Source of the DNA: Rhodococcoides fascians A44A
GTDB lineage: Bacteria; Actinomycetota; Actinomycetes; Mycobacteriales; Mycobacteriaceae
Assembly (NCBI RefSeq): GCF_000760735.1
Contig: NZ_JMEX01000005.1
Location: 680,697-744,696 of the forward strand
Direction: 5' to 3'
DNA length: 64,000 bases
The position numbers and the translations under genes are program-made. Below, piece after piece: positions 17,403 to 33,932 of this stretch. Under the pieces are notes generated by a model. The model saw only the letters and a program-made list of their open reading frames with translations, was not told the DNA's origin and did not search any database. Every line of letters starts with the position of its first letter. The stretch's first letter is position 1.

Positions 17403-17524
17403 CGATTGCACTCCTGAGCCGATAGCGAGTATTAGCCGACAGCGGGTCGAGCCTGCCGCCCCGCCACGTACGTCGCACCCAGCCTAGCGCCCGCGGCGCT
17501 GAGGCGTGGACAGCGCGTGCTCGG

Positions 17525-18361
17525 TCAAGCGTTGCGCGCGGTGTCGTTCCACGTCACGGACACTCCCCGCGTGGCCAGCCAGACGGACGGATCGGTCTTG
17601 ATCCCGGACGCGTCGTGCACCTCGAAGTGAAGGTGCGGGCCGGTGGACTGGCCGCGATTTCCGACCGTCGCGATCTGCTGACCTGCGGCGACCTGCTGCC
17701 CTTCGGCGACCTCGTAGGTGTCCACGTGGCCGTAGACCGTCTCGGTCCCGTCGGCGTGCAGCACTTTGACCCACAGACCGAAACCGGACGCAGGTCCCGC
17801 GGCCGTCACCACTCCGTCGGCGGCTGCGAGTACCGGCGTGCCGATCGGGGCAGCGATGTCGATCCCGCCGTGGTGCGTACCCCAGCGCTGACCGAACGTG
17901 GAGGTCAACACTCCGGACACCGGCTGCACTGCTTTGTCCTTGAGAGGTGCAAGCCCCTGCAGCAGATCCTGCGCCGCGGCACCGACATCGGGAAGACCCA
18001 GTGCGGGCAGATCAGAGGTGTCCGGGATCTCGACACCCGGCGGCAACTGGAAGCCCTCCGGAATCAGGTTCTCCGGCAATTGAACTCCGGCGGGCAACTC
18101 GAAGCCCGCCGGAAGCAGATTCTGCGGAATCCCGAAGGCTTGACTCGCCGCGGGGGCGTCGGGCAGCGGAGCCGGAGCCGCCGTGGCGGTCCCGGTTCCC
18201 AGTTGCGCCGCACCGGCGACGATCGCACCTGTTGCGGCGACGATGGTCGCCGTCTTGATTCCCGAATCCTTCGAATCGTCCTGAGCTCTGTGACGCCCGC
18301 GTGGTGTCGTCGAATCTGTCGTGGTCGGAACATAAATGTTCGACCGCCGGTGGGCTCCCAC
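17525..18361 (-). CDS. Secreted M23-family peptidoglycan endopeptidase
   Basis: The 278-aa protein has an N-terminal hydrophobic stretch (ATIVAATGAIVAGAAQLG, about residues 38-56), followed by Ala-rich cleavage-like residues, so it is exported. A Pro/Leu-rich linker with repeated LPAG/LPE-like elements follows. The C-terminal LytM domain has the metal ligands in HHGGIDIAAPIGTPV, YGHVD and GPHLHFEVHD. M23 enzymes cut peptide cross-links in peptidoglycan. The start is GTG at 18359-18361. Its long leader contains a candidate terminator-like hairpin (see 18396-18420). Confidence 0.87.
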   Translation of the reverse strand: MGAHRRSNIYVPTTTDSTTPRGRHRAQDDSKDSGIKTATIVAATGAIVAGAAQLGTGTATAAPAPLPDAPAASQAFGIPQNLLPAGFELPAGVQLPENLIPEGFQLPPGVEIPDTSDLPALGLPDVGAAAQDLLQGLAPLKDKAVQPVSGVLTSTFGQRWGTHHGGIDIAAPIGTPVLAAADGVVTAAGPASGFGLWVKVLHADGTETVYGHVDTYEVAEGQQVAAGQQIATVGNRGQSTGPHLHFEVHDASGIKTDPSVWLATRGVSVTWNDTARNA

Positions 18362-18395
18362 AGTCAGTACCTCATCAGTCGTCGGCGAGGCATGG

Positions 18396-18420
18396 AAAAA
18401 CGCCCCGAGCAGGGCTGTTT
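18396..18420 (-). terminator. Terminator-like hairpin between glnD and the M23 gene
   Basis: On the minus strand a GCCC/GGGC stem, extended by an AAAC/GTTT arm around a bulged A, runs into five T residues. It ends about 35 bp before the M23 GTG. It may end the amt-glnB-glnD transcript. If the M23 promoter lies further upstream, it would instead act as an attenuator. The stem is short, so confidence is limited. Confidence 0.45.
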
Positions 18421-18560
18421 CGCATGCATTGCGCTCTCGTTCACAAGTTGTTCCTGTGGCGAGAAACGTAACAAAACGATCTCGCCCGCAGACACCGTAA
18501 CCGAATCTTTATGAAAACTCACAAGCGCAGTCGGAACGGCGCGTCGATCGGTACGCCGGG

Positions 18561-21534
<2,974 letters not shown>

Positions 21535-22839
21535 TCAGGCGAAGTCGTACGCGGTCTCGGCGTGTTCTGCCTCGTCGATTCCGTTGGCTTCTTCCTCGTC
21601 GGACACACGCCACCCGAGCGGCTTGAGAGCAAAGGCGATGACCGCGGTGACGATGGCGGTGAAGATGAGTGCGAACAGCGCGATCACGATCTGCACGACG
21701 AGCTGCTTGTAGTCACCACCGTAGAACAGGCCGGTCTCGGAACCGAGGAAGCCGATCGCGATGGTGCCCCAGAGGCCGGCGACGAGGTGCACGCCGACGA
21801 CGTCGAGCGAGTCGTCGTAACCGAACTTGAACTTCAGGCCGACAGCAAGTGCGGAGAGGACACCTGCGATGACGCCGAGGATCATCGAGCCGACAGGCGT
21901 GAGTGCTCCCGCGGCGGGGGTGATGGCCACGAGGCCTGCGACGATGCCCGACGCGGCACCGAGGCTGGTGGCGTGTCCGTCGCGGATGCGCTCGGTGATG
22001 AGCCAGCCTGCGATGGCGGCCGCGGTGGCGGCAGTGGTGTTGACCCAGGCGAGTCCGGCTGCGCCGTCGGCAGCGAAGGCGGAACCGGCGTTGAAGCCGA
22101 ACCAACCGAACCACAGGAGTGCCGCACCGAGCATGACGAACGGGAGGTTGTGCGGCCGGAAGGCGATCTTGCCGAAGCCGATGCGCTTGCCGATGATGAG
22201 GGCCAGGACGAGGCCTGCGATGCCGGCGTTGATGTGAACGACCGTGCCTCCGGCGAAGTCGATCGGCGCGACCGAGGCGACCAGTCCGCCTTCTCCGTCG
22301 TCGGTGGTGCCGAAGATCTTCGCGGCGAGCCCGTCCTCGGAGCCCGAGAGCAGTCCGCCACCCCACACCATGTGTGCGAGCGGGAAGTACGCGAGGGTGA
22401 CCCAGATACCTGCGAATGCGAGCCACGTTCCGTACTTGACGCGGCCTGCGATGGAGCCGGAGATCAGGGCGACGGTGATGATCGCGAAGGTGACCTGGAA
22501 TGCAACATCGATGATGTTGGCGTATCCCCACGCTCCGGCGATGAAGTTACCGTCGGCGTCGGTGATGGAATCCTTGAGACCGAAGAACTCGAAGGGGTTG
22601 GCGAACAGGCCGCCGATGTCCTCGGTTCCGTACGACATCGACCATCCCCACAGGAAGTAGATGATCGCGACGACGGTCATCGACCCGAACGACATCATCA
22701 TCATGTTCAGGACGGATTTCTGCTGCGACATTCCGCCGTAGAAGAACGCCAGGCCCGGCGTCATCAGCAGCACCAGTGATGCTGCGATCAGCATCCAAGC
22801 GGCGTTGCCGGAGTTGGCCAATACATCCTCGGGACTCAC
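21535..22839 (-). CDS. amt: Ammonium transporter AmtB
   Basis: The 434-aa polytopic protein has eleven hydrophobic segments and Amt signatures such as MTPGLAFFYGGMSQQKSVLN, DFAGGTVVHINAGIAGLVLA and GSMILGVIAGVLSALAV. The twin pore histidines fall in HINAG and DVVGVHLVAGLWGT. GTG at 22837-22839 was chosen because GGAGG lies 6 bp upstream and SPEDVLANSGNAAW follows. The frame could run to 22890, but that part is not conserved. It is first in amt-glnB-glnD. A GlnR box lies 68 bp upstream. Confidence 0.95.
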   Translation of the reverse strand: MSPEDVLANSGNAAWMLIAASLVLLMTPGLAFFYGGMSQQKSVLNMMMMSFGSMTVVAIIYFLWGWSMSYGTEDIGGLFANPFEFFGLKDSITDADGNFIAGAWGYANIIDVAFQVTFAIITVALISGSIAGRVKYGTWLAFAGIWVTLAYFPLAHMVWGGGLLSGSEDGLAAKIFGTTDDGEGGLVASVAPIDFAGGTVVHINAGIAGLVLALIIGKRIGFGKIAFRPHNLPFVMLGAALLWFGWFGFNAGSAFAADGAAGLAWVNTTAATAAAIAGWLITERIRDGHATSLGAASGIVAGLVAITPAAGALTPVGSMILGVIAGVLSALAVGLKFKFGYDDSLDVVGVHLVAGLWGTIAIGFLGSETGLFYGGDYKQLVVQIVIALFALIFTAIVTAVIAFALKPLGWRVSDEEEANGIDEAEHAETAYDFA

Positions 22840-22906
22840 GTACACCCTCCATTTCTCCTGCGCTACCGGTCGGTGCGCCGTCAAGAACAAAGAGTGGTTT
22901 TAAGAA

Positions 22907-22944
22907 GTTTCATCGATGACACTCTGGTGTTTCGCTCATGTGAA
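22907..22944 (-). promoter_or_regulatory. GlnR-type nitrogen box upstream of amt
   Basis: The minus strand reads TTCAC-n6-GAAAC-n6-GTGTC-n6-GAAAC, with spacers of exactly six bases. This is the actinobacterial GlnR layout (GTnAC-n6-GAAAC repeated). Both GAAAC halves are perfect and the two GTnAC halves each have one mismatch. It lies 68 bp before the amt start codon, the expected place for GlnR activation of amt-glnB-glnD under nitrogen limitation. Confidence 0.72.
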
Positions 22945-23065
22945 CGCATGGGCGAAATCTGTTGCCAATACGTTTCGTCCAGGCCATTCGTATTTTTCGC
23001 AATCCCGCGCTCACCCGATTTCGGACGGCGTGAGCCCTCACGCGGTCCGAAATCAGGGGGCGGAA

Positions 23066-28169
<5,104 letters not shown>

Positions 28170-28249
28170 GGCGTTTGACAGTACCGGGTCGCACCGACGC
28201 GCGGGCACACGCACATCGCGTCACACGCGCGTCGGATCACCCCGGCGCG

Positions 28250-28525
28250 TCAGCGTTCGACGAAACCGATGATTCCGCCCCGGGGCGGGTCCCAGCTCTC
28301 GACGACGAGCGAGACCGACCCGGGCGTCGCGCCGCCGCGGAGAAGTGCCAGCAAGCTCTCCAGCCGGTCTCTCGGGCCTTCCGCGACCACCAGGACGCGG
28401 CCGTCGGACTGGTTGGTCGCCGATCCGATCAATCCCAGCTCGAGTGCGCGAGATCGCGTCCACCATCGAAATCCGACGCCTTGCACGTGTCCATGTACCC
28501 AAGCCGTCAATCGCTGGTCCGTCAC
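28250..28525 (-). CDS. acyP: Acylphosphatase
   Basis: The 91-aa protein has the acylphosphatase signature HGHVQGVGFRWWTRSRALEL, with the catalytic Arg in GFRWW and Asn in GSATNQSDGRVLV. It hydrolyses carboxyl-phosphate bonds such as acetyl phosphate. GTG at 28523-28525 overlaps the stop of the upstream beta-propeller gene (GTGA), so translation is probably coupled. acyP just before smc is the order found in M. tuberculosis. Confidence 0.93.
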   Translation of the reverse strand: MTDQRLTAWVHGHVQGVGFRWWTRSRALELGLIGSATNQSDGRVLVVAEGPRDRLESLLALLRGGATPGSVSLVVESWDPPRGGIIGFVER

Positions 28526-29436
28526 GGCGTCAGCTTTCGCACGGATCCGTCGAAGCTCGTTGCGTACAAAGAATTGTCGTCCCAGCCCGGTCCACCGAAC
28601 TCCACCGAGGACGTGAGCGGCACACCTGTGCCGACCACGCACGACGAACCCGTGGCGGGATCGACACGCAGAACGCGTCCGGCGAGATTCTGAGCCAGGT
28701 AGATCATGCCGTCGGGCCCGACGGTCATGTCGTCCGATGCAGTGAACGGACCGAACCCGTCGACGGGCAGGATTCTCGCCGGGCCGGCTGGATCGTCGAC
28801 GTCGAGTGCGGTGATGCGCAACGACGGTTCGAACGTGTCGGCCACGTACAGCGCGTCTGCGTCCACCGCGATGCCGTTGGCGGTGCCGAGGTCGGTGCGG
28901 ACGACCGACGGCACGTGCGGTGAGGCCGACGGAACGACGGTCAGACCTGTCGTGAGTCCGAGGTTGCGCGTGGTGAACAAAGTTCCGTCGTCCGTCCGTG
29001 CGAGACCGTTGGGCATCACGAGACCGGCGGCGTACGTGGAACGGACCCCCGACGACAGGTCCAGCATGTCCACGGTGCCGTCCGGCGTGTCGAAAAGACC
29101 TGCTGCGGTGCCGTTTCCGGTCGTGAAGTACAGCACCGAGCCATCGACGACCAATCCCCCGGGCGACGTCACGTCGTCCACGGCGACGGACCTGAGGCCG
29201 TCCTGCGAGAGCGCCTGGATCCGCCCGGGACCGAGAGGGGACGTCTCGGACAGGTACATCGTGCCGTTCTCGCCGAACGCGAGGTTCTCGAGCATGCCGT
29301 AGCCGGTGGCCACGGTACTGACCGACCACTCCGTGCACGCAGGCGCTGCGCTCGCGGCGGGAGCGGTCACCAGCAGTCCTGCGGCCAGCGTGCCTGCTAC
29401 TACCGCAGCCCCGACCGTCGTGTCAGGCGTCCACAC
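28522..29436 (-). CDS. Secreted SMP-30/gluconolactonase-like beta-propeller protein
   Basis: The 304-aa protein has an N-terminal signal peptide (VVAGTLAAGLLVTAPAASAA, cleavage likely after residue about 31). Repeated beta-propeller blades follow: LAFGENGTMYLSE, SPGGLVVDGSVLYFT, MPNGLARTDDGTLFTT, GTANGIAVDADALYVAD and DDMTVGPDGMIYLAQN. The blades resemble SMP-30/LRE-like or NHL-type propellers. I cannot assign a substrate. It lies one base downstream of osmC and overlaps acyP, so it is embedded in an otherwise cytoplasmic housekeeping operon. No equivalent lies here in M. tuberculosis as I recall that genome. Confidence 0.75.
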   Translation of the reverse strand: MWTPDTTVGAAVVAGTLAAGLLVTAPAASAAPACTEWSVSTVATGYGMLENLAFGENGTMYLSETSPLGPGRIQALSQDGLRSVAVDDVTSPGGLVVDGSVLYFTTGNGTAAGLFDTPDGTVDMLDLSSGVRSTYAAGLVMPNGLARTDDGTLFTTRNLGLTTGLTVVPSASPHVPSVVRTDLGTANGIAVDADALYVADTFEPSLRITALDVDDPAGPARILPVDGFGPFTASDDMTVGPDGMIYLAQNLAGRVLRVDPATGSSCVVGTGVPLTSSVEFGGPGWDDNSLYATSFDGSVRKLTP

Positions 29437-29437
29437 G

Positions 29438-29866
29438 TCAGCGGTCGATCTCGATGGCGAGACCGACCGTGGTGCCGGCCTTCAGGGTGCGACCGACGGT
29501 GCACACCTTGTCGATTGCGCGTTCGACGACGGTCAGGAGTCGTTGCTGAGCCTCCGGATCCAGTTCGCTCAGGTCGACCTTCAGGATCTCGCTCAGCTCC
29601 GGATACAGCTCGTTCTCGCGGTCGGCGGCACCGGATACCTCGACGGTGGCGTCGTAATTGTCGCCCAGTCTGCGGGACAGCGGCAGATCCGAGCTCATTC
29701 CGGTGCAGGCCGCGAGTGCAATTTTGAGCAGTTCGCCCGGCGTGAACACGCCGTCGACCGACTCCGATCCGATCAGAACCTCGGCACCGCGTGAACTCTT
29801 GCCGGTGTATCGGCGGGTTCCGGTGCGTTCGACCCAGAGTGAAGTAGGAGTGCTCGTCTCAGCCAT
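29438..29866 (-). CDS. OsmC/Ohr family peroxide-resistance protein
   Basis: The 142-aa OsmC-fold protein begins ETSTPTSLWVERTGTRRYTG. It has the catalytic cysteine in IALAACTGMSSDLPLSRRL and an ERAIDKVCTVGRTLKAGTTV helix with a second Cys near residue 127. OsmC/Ohr proteins reduce organic hydroperoxides through such a Cys pair. It follows fpg by 19 bp and precedes the beta-propeller gene by one base. The position matches Rv2923c. Confidence 0.9.
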   Translation of the reverse strand: MAETSTPTSLWVERTGTRRYTGKSSRGAEVLIGSESVDGVFTPGELLKIALAACTGMSSDLPLSRRLGDNYDATVEVSGAADRENELYPELSEILKVDLSELDPEAQQRLLTVVERAIDKVCTVGRTLKAGTTVGLAIEIDR

Positions 29867-29885
29867 GAGAGCCGATTGTAGGGGC

Positions 29886-30758
29886 CTAGCTCACCGGTCG
29901 GGTCGTGCGCGGTCGAGGTTGGCACTTGGGGCAGCTGTACGAGCTGCGGTTCATGAACTTCTCACGACGGATGGGGCTTCCGCACCGTGAGCACGGCAAG
30001 CCTTCCTGCCCGTACGCGTCGAGGGAGCGATCGAAGTATCCCGATTCGCCGTTGACGTTCACGTACAGGGCGTCGAACGACGTTCCGCCCTGCGCCAACG
30101 CTTCGCCCATCACGGCGTGCGCTGCAGTCAACAACCGACGCAACGCCGGCCTGCTCAAGGTCTCGGCGATACGGTTTCCGTGAATCTTGGCCCGCCACAA
30201 TGCTTCGTCCGCGTAGATGTTTCCGACACCGGACAGAACGGTCTGATCGAGGAGCGCTCGCTTGATCTCGGTGTGTTTGCCTCGCAGGACGTTCACGACC
30301 GACTCCGCGTCGAACAGCGGATCGACCGGATCCCGGGCGATGTGCGCGACCGGTTCGGGAACGATGGTCCCGTCGACATCCGTCAGTGGTGCAATTGCCC
30401 AACCCCCGAACGTGCGCTGGTCGACGAAACGGAGATCTGCCCCGTTGTCCAGGCGTGCGCGGATGCGAAGGTGCTTCTCGTCCGGCACCGTCGGTGGCTG
30501 TACGAGCATCTGACCGCTCATTCCGAGGTGCACGACGACGGCGATGTCGCATGGTTCGAGAGGAAGCCACAGATACTTGCCACGACGCTCGGCGGCCGCG
30601 ATGCGACGTCCGCGCAGCTGTCCGACGAAATCCCGTGACCCGGGGAGGTGCCTGCGGATCGCGCGTGGGTGCAGCACGTCGACCGATTCGATCGTGGAGC
30701 CGACCACGTGCGCGGCCAATCCGAGTCGGACTACCTCGACCTCGGGAAGCTCAGGCAT
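29886..30758 (-). CDS. mutM: Formamidopyrimidine-DNA glycosylase (MutM)
   Basis: The bifunctional glycosylase/lyase removes 8-oxoguanine and FaPy lesions. The 290-aa protein starts [11 protein letters not shown], with the catalytic Pro2 and Glu3. It has a DNA-binding helix ([20 protein letters not shown]) and a C-terminal zinc finger CSRCGSPI...CPKCQ. Its ATG lies inside the rnc 3' end (8-bp overlap). rnc-fpg-osmC order matches M. tuberculosis. Confidence 0.96.
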   Translation of the reverse strand: MPELPEVEVVRLGLAAHVVGSTIESVDVLHPRAIRRHLPGSRDFVGQLRGRRIAAAERRGKYLWLPLEPCDIAVVVHLGMSGQMLVQPPTVPDEKHLRIRARLDNGADLRFVDQRTFGGWAIAPLTDVDGTIVPEPVAHIARDPVDPLFDAESVVNVLRGKHTEIKRALLDQTVLSGVGNIYADEALWRAKIHGNRIAETLSRPALRRLLTAAHAVMGEALAQGGTSFDALYVNVNGESGYFDRSLDAYGQEGLPCSRCGSPIRREKFMNRSSYSCPKCQPRPRTTRPVS

Positions 30759-31536
30759 TCACGTCGGGGTCGGTGTCGGTGTCGACGGACAGTGCATTCC
30801 AGGCAGTGCTGGCCGCCTTCTGCTCCGCTTCTTTCTTGTTGCGGCCGACACCGACACCGAGTGCACGGCCACCGACCAGAACGGTGGCGGTGAATTCCTT
30901 GTCGTGATCGGGGCCGGTCGACGAGATCTCGTACGCAGGTACCCCGAGCGACTGTTCTGCCGTCAGCTCCTGCAGGCTCGTCTTCCAGTCGAGTCCGGCA
31001 CCCAGTCGCGGTGCCCGCTCGAGCAACTCCGCGAAGAGTCGGAGAACGACTTCCCGCGCGGTGTCGATACCGTGCTGAAGGTGAATAGCACCCAGTAGCG
31101 ATTCCATGCCGTCGGCCAGAATGCTCGCCTTGTCTCGGCCGCCGGTCTGCTCCTCGCCCTTGCCGAGCAGGAGGTGTGCGCCGAGACCGCCGTCGCCGAG
31201 GCCGCGCGCGACCTCGGCGAGTGCATGCATGTTGACCACGCTCGCTCGGATCTTCGCGAGCTCACCTTCGGACTTCGCCGGGTGAGCCAGGTACAGCCGC
31301 TCGGTGATGGTCAGGCCGAGGACGGAATCTCCGAGGAATTCGAGTCGTTCGTTGGTGGGCAGACCTCCCCGCTCGTACGCATACGAACGGTGTGTCAGTG
31401 CCAAGGTGAGGAGTGATTCCTCCAGAACAACGCCGAGAGCGGCGAGGAGTGACCCATGGTCGTCCTCGCCGCTACCGGCTGTTGCACTCTTCTTCGTAGC
31501 TGAGCTACGTACAGCTGGGCTGCTTTTGTCGATCAC
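30751..31536 (-). CDS. rnc: Ribonuclease III
   Basis: The 261-aa protein has the RNase III signature [20 protein letters not shown] and a downstream catalytic Asp/Glu segment ([19 protein letters not shown]). A C-terminal dsRNA-binding domain follows ([35 protein letters not shown]). It processes rRNA and degrades double-stranded RNA. GTG at 31534-31536 was chosen as the only suitable start between rpmF and the conserved core. The first 30 residues are Ser/Ala rich. It overlaps fpg by 8 bp. Confidence 0.94.
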   Translation of the reverse strand: MIDKSSPAVRSSATKKSATAGSGEDDHGSLLAALGVVLEESLLTLALTHRSYAYERGGLPTNERLEFLGDSVLGLTITERLYLAHPAKSEGELAKIRASVVNMHALAEVARGLGDGGLGAHLLLGKGEEQTGGRDKASILADGMESLLGAIHLQHGIDTAREVVLRLFAELLERAPRLGAGLDWKTSLQELTAEQSLGVPAYEISSTGPDHDKEFTATVLVGGRALGVGVGRNKKEAEQKAASTAWNALSVDTDTDPDVNA

Positions 31537-31559
31537 AGCGCGTCCGATCCCGAGAAAGA

Positions 31560-31742
31560 TCAGACTGCTGCTGCGACCTGGCGGCCCTTGTAGGTGCCGC
31601 AGGACGGGCACGCAATGTGGGGCAGGGTCTTCTCGCCGCAACCACGGTTGGGGCAGGTGACGAGGGTAGGCGCAGTGGTCTTCCACTGTGCACGACGCGA
31701 CCTCGTGTTGGAACGCGACATCTTGCGCTTCGGGACAGCCAC
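31560..31742 (-). CDS. rpmF: 50S ribosomal protein L32
   Basis: The 60-aa protein begins [20 protein letters not shown], the standard bL32 start. It has the zinc-type pairs CPNRGCG and [12 protein letters not shown]. It follows the DUF177 gene with no gap (stop at 31743) and precedes rnc by 23 bp. The DUF177-rpmF pairing is almost universal. Confidence 0.96.
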   Translation of the reverse strand: MAVPKRKMSRSNTRSRRAQWKTTAPTLVTCPNRGCGEKTLPHIACPSCGTYKGRQVAAAV

Positions 31743-32351
31743 TTACTTCTCCTCGACTTCGTTGTTCACAAGTTCTGTGCTCGGTTCTGAATCCACGCCA
31801 AATTTGGCTGCAAGACCAGCCCAGCGAGGATCAAGTATGTCATGACTGTGGCCGGATTCCGCAATCGCCAGGCGAACGCCGCATTCGGGGCACAATCCCT
31901 CGCAGTCCTCGCGGCAGACGGGGTGCAGCGGAAGCTCCAGCCCGACGGAATCCACGATGACCGGTTCGAGGTCGATCCGATCGTCGAGAACGCGGTGAAT
32001 CTCGTCCTCGTCGGTCGTTTCTTCCGTGACGCTGTCCGGATAGGCGAACAGCTCGGTGAGGTACAGATCCACCGAACCGGTGACCGGCTCCAGACAGCGG
32101 GTGCATTCGCCTGCAGTGTCGGCGCGGACGGTGCCGGTCACCAGCACGCCCTCGGACACTGCTTCGAGCCTCAGATCGAGTTCGACGGGAGTATCGGCTT
32201 CGATTGCGATTGCATCGAGTCCGATTCGGGTCGGCGCGGCCACCGTGCGCTGGATCTCCTTCATCGACCCCGGCCGACGGCCGAGGTTGTCGATATCCAG
32301 AGCGAAACCCGAGCCCGCGGAGGAACTGGGGGTACTGCGACGGGTAGACAC
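31743..32351 (-). CDS. DUF177/YceD family protein (23S rRNA accumulation protein-like)
   Basis: The 202-aa protein has the DUF177 pattern [20 protein letters not shown] in the middle and a cysteine cluster near the C-terminus ([13 protein letters not shown]), consistent with zinc binding. DUF177/YceD proteins are linked to 23S rRNA accumulation in bacteria and plants. GTG at 32349-32351 was chosen because it begins the Ser/Thr-rich stretch just before the [14 protein letters not shown] segment. It is directly upstream of rpmF, with which it is normally co-transcribed. Confidence 0.9.
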   Translation of the reverse strand: MSTRRSTPSSSAGSGFALDIDNLGRRPGSMKEIQRTVAAPTRIGLDAIAIEADTPVELDLRLEAVSEGVLVTGTVRADTAGECTRCLEPVTGSVDLYLTELFAYPDSVTEETTDEDEIHRVLDDRIDLEPVIVDSVGLELPLHPVCREDCEGLCPECGVRLAIAESGHSHDILDPRWAGLAAKFGVDSEPSTELVNNEVEEK

Positions 32352-32524
32352 AACGATTCTTTCTTCTCGAAAACATGGGAACGACATCACGACAAGTCGT
32401 CACCTACTACCGTCGAGACGGGAGCGGGCAACCACTCAACGATACGCACGCACGCATATGTGGGCAAACTCGGGGGCGATCACGCCCCGACCGAAGTCCG
32501 ATTCAGGCCCGATTCAGGCCCGAT

Positions 32525-33292
32525 TCAGCGGCGTGGTCGACGAAAGTCGTCCGCCGTATCGGATCCGTAATCGGGGACCCCGGATCCGGTACGCAGTTGC
32601 TGACGACCGCGCCCGACGGATCGGATGGTGCCGGTGAGGAACTCCTCGAATTCCGCCAGCTTCGTGTCGACGTACACGTCGCATTCGCTGCGCATGCGGT
32701 CGGACTCGGCGTGGGCGCTGTCTATCACCCGTGCGGACTCGGCGTGCGCAGCCTGCACCACCTCTGTCTGTGCGACGAGTCGTGCCTGCTCCTCGGTCCC
32801 GTCGGCGACGGACCGATCGTAGGAGGCCTGGCCGGCCTCGATCATGCGATCAGCCTCCGACCGTGCCCTGCTCGTGAGGGCGTCGTATTCCTGCTGTCCC
32901 TGCTCGACGGTACGTTCGGCAGAGTCGGTGGCGTCGTCGACGAGCTGTTCCGCGTGCGCCTTCGCTTCGGCGACCATGCGATCGGCCTGAGCTTTGGCGT
33001 CGGCGAGAATGCGGTCGGCAGAGTCGCGAGCATTCTCGACCGTGTCCTGCGCCTCGTTGTTCGCGGACGTGACGGTCTTCTCCGCCGTCGCCCGCGCGTC
33101 GCCGACCAACTTGTCCTTGTGGTCGAGAACATCCTGGGCGTCGTCGAGTTCTCCGGGAATGGAGTCGCGAACGTCGTCGAGAAGTTCCAGCACATCGCCA
33201 CGAGGTACGACGCAGCCGGCTGTCATGGGAACTCCGCGCGCCTCCTCGACGATGGCAACGAGTTCGTCGAGTGCCTCGAATACGCGGTACAC
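32525..33292 (-). CDS. DivIVA-like coiled-coil cell-division/polar-growth protein (Rv2927c-like)
   Basis: The 255-aa protein starts YRVFEALDELVAIVEEARGV with a conserved N-terminal module (TAGCVVPRGDVLELLDDVRD). A long Ala/Glu/Asp/Arg coiled coil follows (residues about 60-220), ending FEEFLTGTIRSVGRGRQQLR. It matches the Rv2927c family, related to DivIVA/Wag31 proteins and sometimes misnamed ATP synthase subunit b. A role at the cell envelope or septum is inferred from the family. GTG at 33290-33292 gives the conserved N-terminus; the longer frame overlaps coaD. Confidence 0.85.
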   Translation of the reverse strand: MYRVFEALDELVAIVEEARGVPMTAGCVVPRGDVLELLDDVRDSIPGELDDAQDVLDHKDKLVGDARATAEKTVTSANNEAQDTVENARDSADRILADAKAQADRMVAEAKAHAEQLVDDATDSAERTVEQGQQEYDALTSRARSEADRMIEAGQASYDRSVADGTEEQARLVAQTEVVQAAHAESARVIDSAHAESDRMRSECDVYVDTKLAEFEEFLTGTIRSVGRGRQQLRTGSGVPDYGSDTADDFRRPRR

Positions 33293-33307
33293 CGCCCACC
33301 CCAATCG

Positions 33308-33327
33308 TCTAGGTACTTCTAGGTACT
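33308..33327 (-). repeat. 10-bp tandem repeat before the DivIVA-like gene
   Basis: TCTAGGTACT occurs twice back to back, 15 bp upstream of the GTG start of the DivIVA-like gene. The 10-bp phase puts both copies on one DNA face, which suits a dimeric regulator, but it could be chance. Confidence 0.5.
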
Positions 33328-33443
33328 GGCCGTGGTCGGTCCAGTGACTGCCAGTTTGCCTGGTGATCGCCACGTCTGCGAAACACCGACGTCGGTGTGT
33401 CGCTCGATGTGGGCGGCGCGGCCGCACGTGGCGGCCGCCGTGC

Positions 33444-33932
33444 TCACTCGGCCGCGCGCTCCGCGATCCTGGCCAGCAATCGTGTGTGCACGTGCTCGGG
33501 CACCATGTCCGCGACGTCACCGCCGAACGTCGCCACCTCCTTGACCAACGAGCTCGACAGGAAGCTGTACGTCGGGTTGGCCGGGATGAACAGCGTGTCG
33601 ACACCCGAGAGCTTCTGGTTCATCTGAGCCATCTGCAGTTCGTAGTCGAAATCGTTCGCTCCGCGCAGTCCTTTCACGATCGCGGTGTACCCCTGCTCCT
33701 TGGCGTAGTCCACCAGCAATCCGTACCACGACGCGATCCGTACGTTGTCCAGATGCGCTGTCGCTTCGGCGATCATCTCGATGCGCTCGTCCACCGTGAA
33801 GAGTCCACGCTTGCTCTTGTTGATCATCACGGTCACCACGATCTCGTCGAACTGCGCTGCAGCTCTTGTGATGACGTCGAGGTGACCGTTGGTCACCGGG
33901 TCGAAGGATCCAGGGCACACCGCTCCAGTCAT
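33444..33932 (-). CDS. coaD: Phosphopantetheine adenylyltransferase
   Basis: The 162-aa enzyme makes dephospho-CoA from 4'-phosphopantetheine and ATP. The nucleotidyltransferase motif is GSFDPVTNGHLDVI (residues 8-21). The protein also has IVKGLRGANDFDYELQMAQMN and SFLSSSLVKEVATFGGDV. The length is standard. Its ATG overlaps the rsmD stop (ATGA), giving an rsmD-coaD pair as in M. tuberculosis. Confidence 0.96.
   Translation of the reverse strand: MTGAVCPGSFDPVTNGHLDVITRAAAQFDEIVVTVMINKSKRGLFTVDERIEMIAEATAHLDNVRIASWYGLLVDYAKEQGYTAIVKGLRGANDFDYELQMAQMNQKLSGVDTLFIPANPTYSFLSSSLVKEVATFGGDVADMVPEHVHTRLLARIAERAAE

Noticed and set aside
18362..18560. c-di-AMP (ydaO-type) riboswitch before the M23 gene
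   Set aside because: Considered because such switches precede cell-wall hydrolases in actinobacteria, but the conserved core sequences were not seen by eye.
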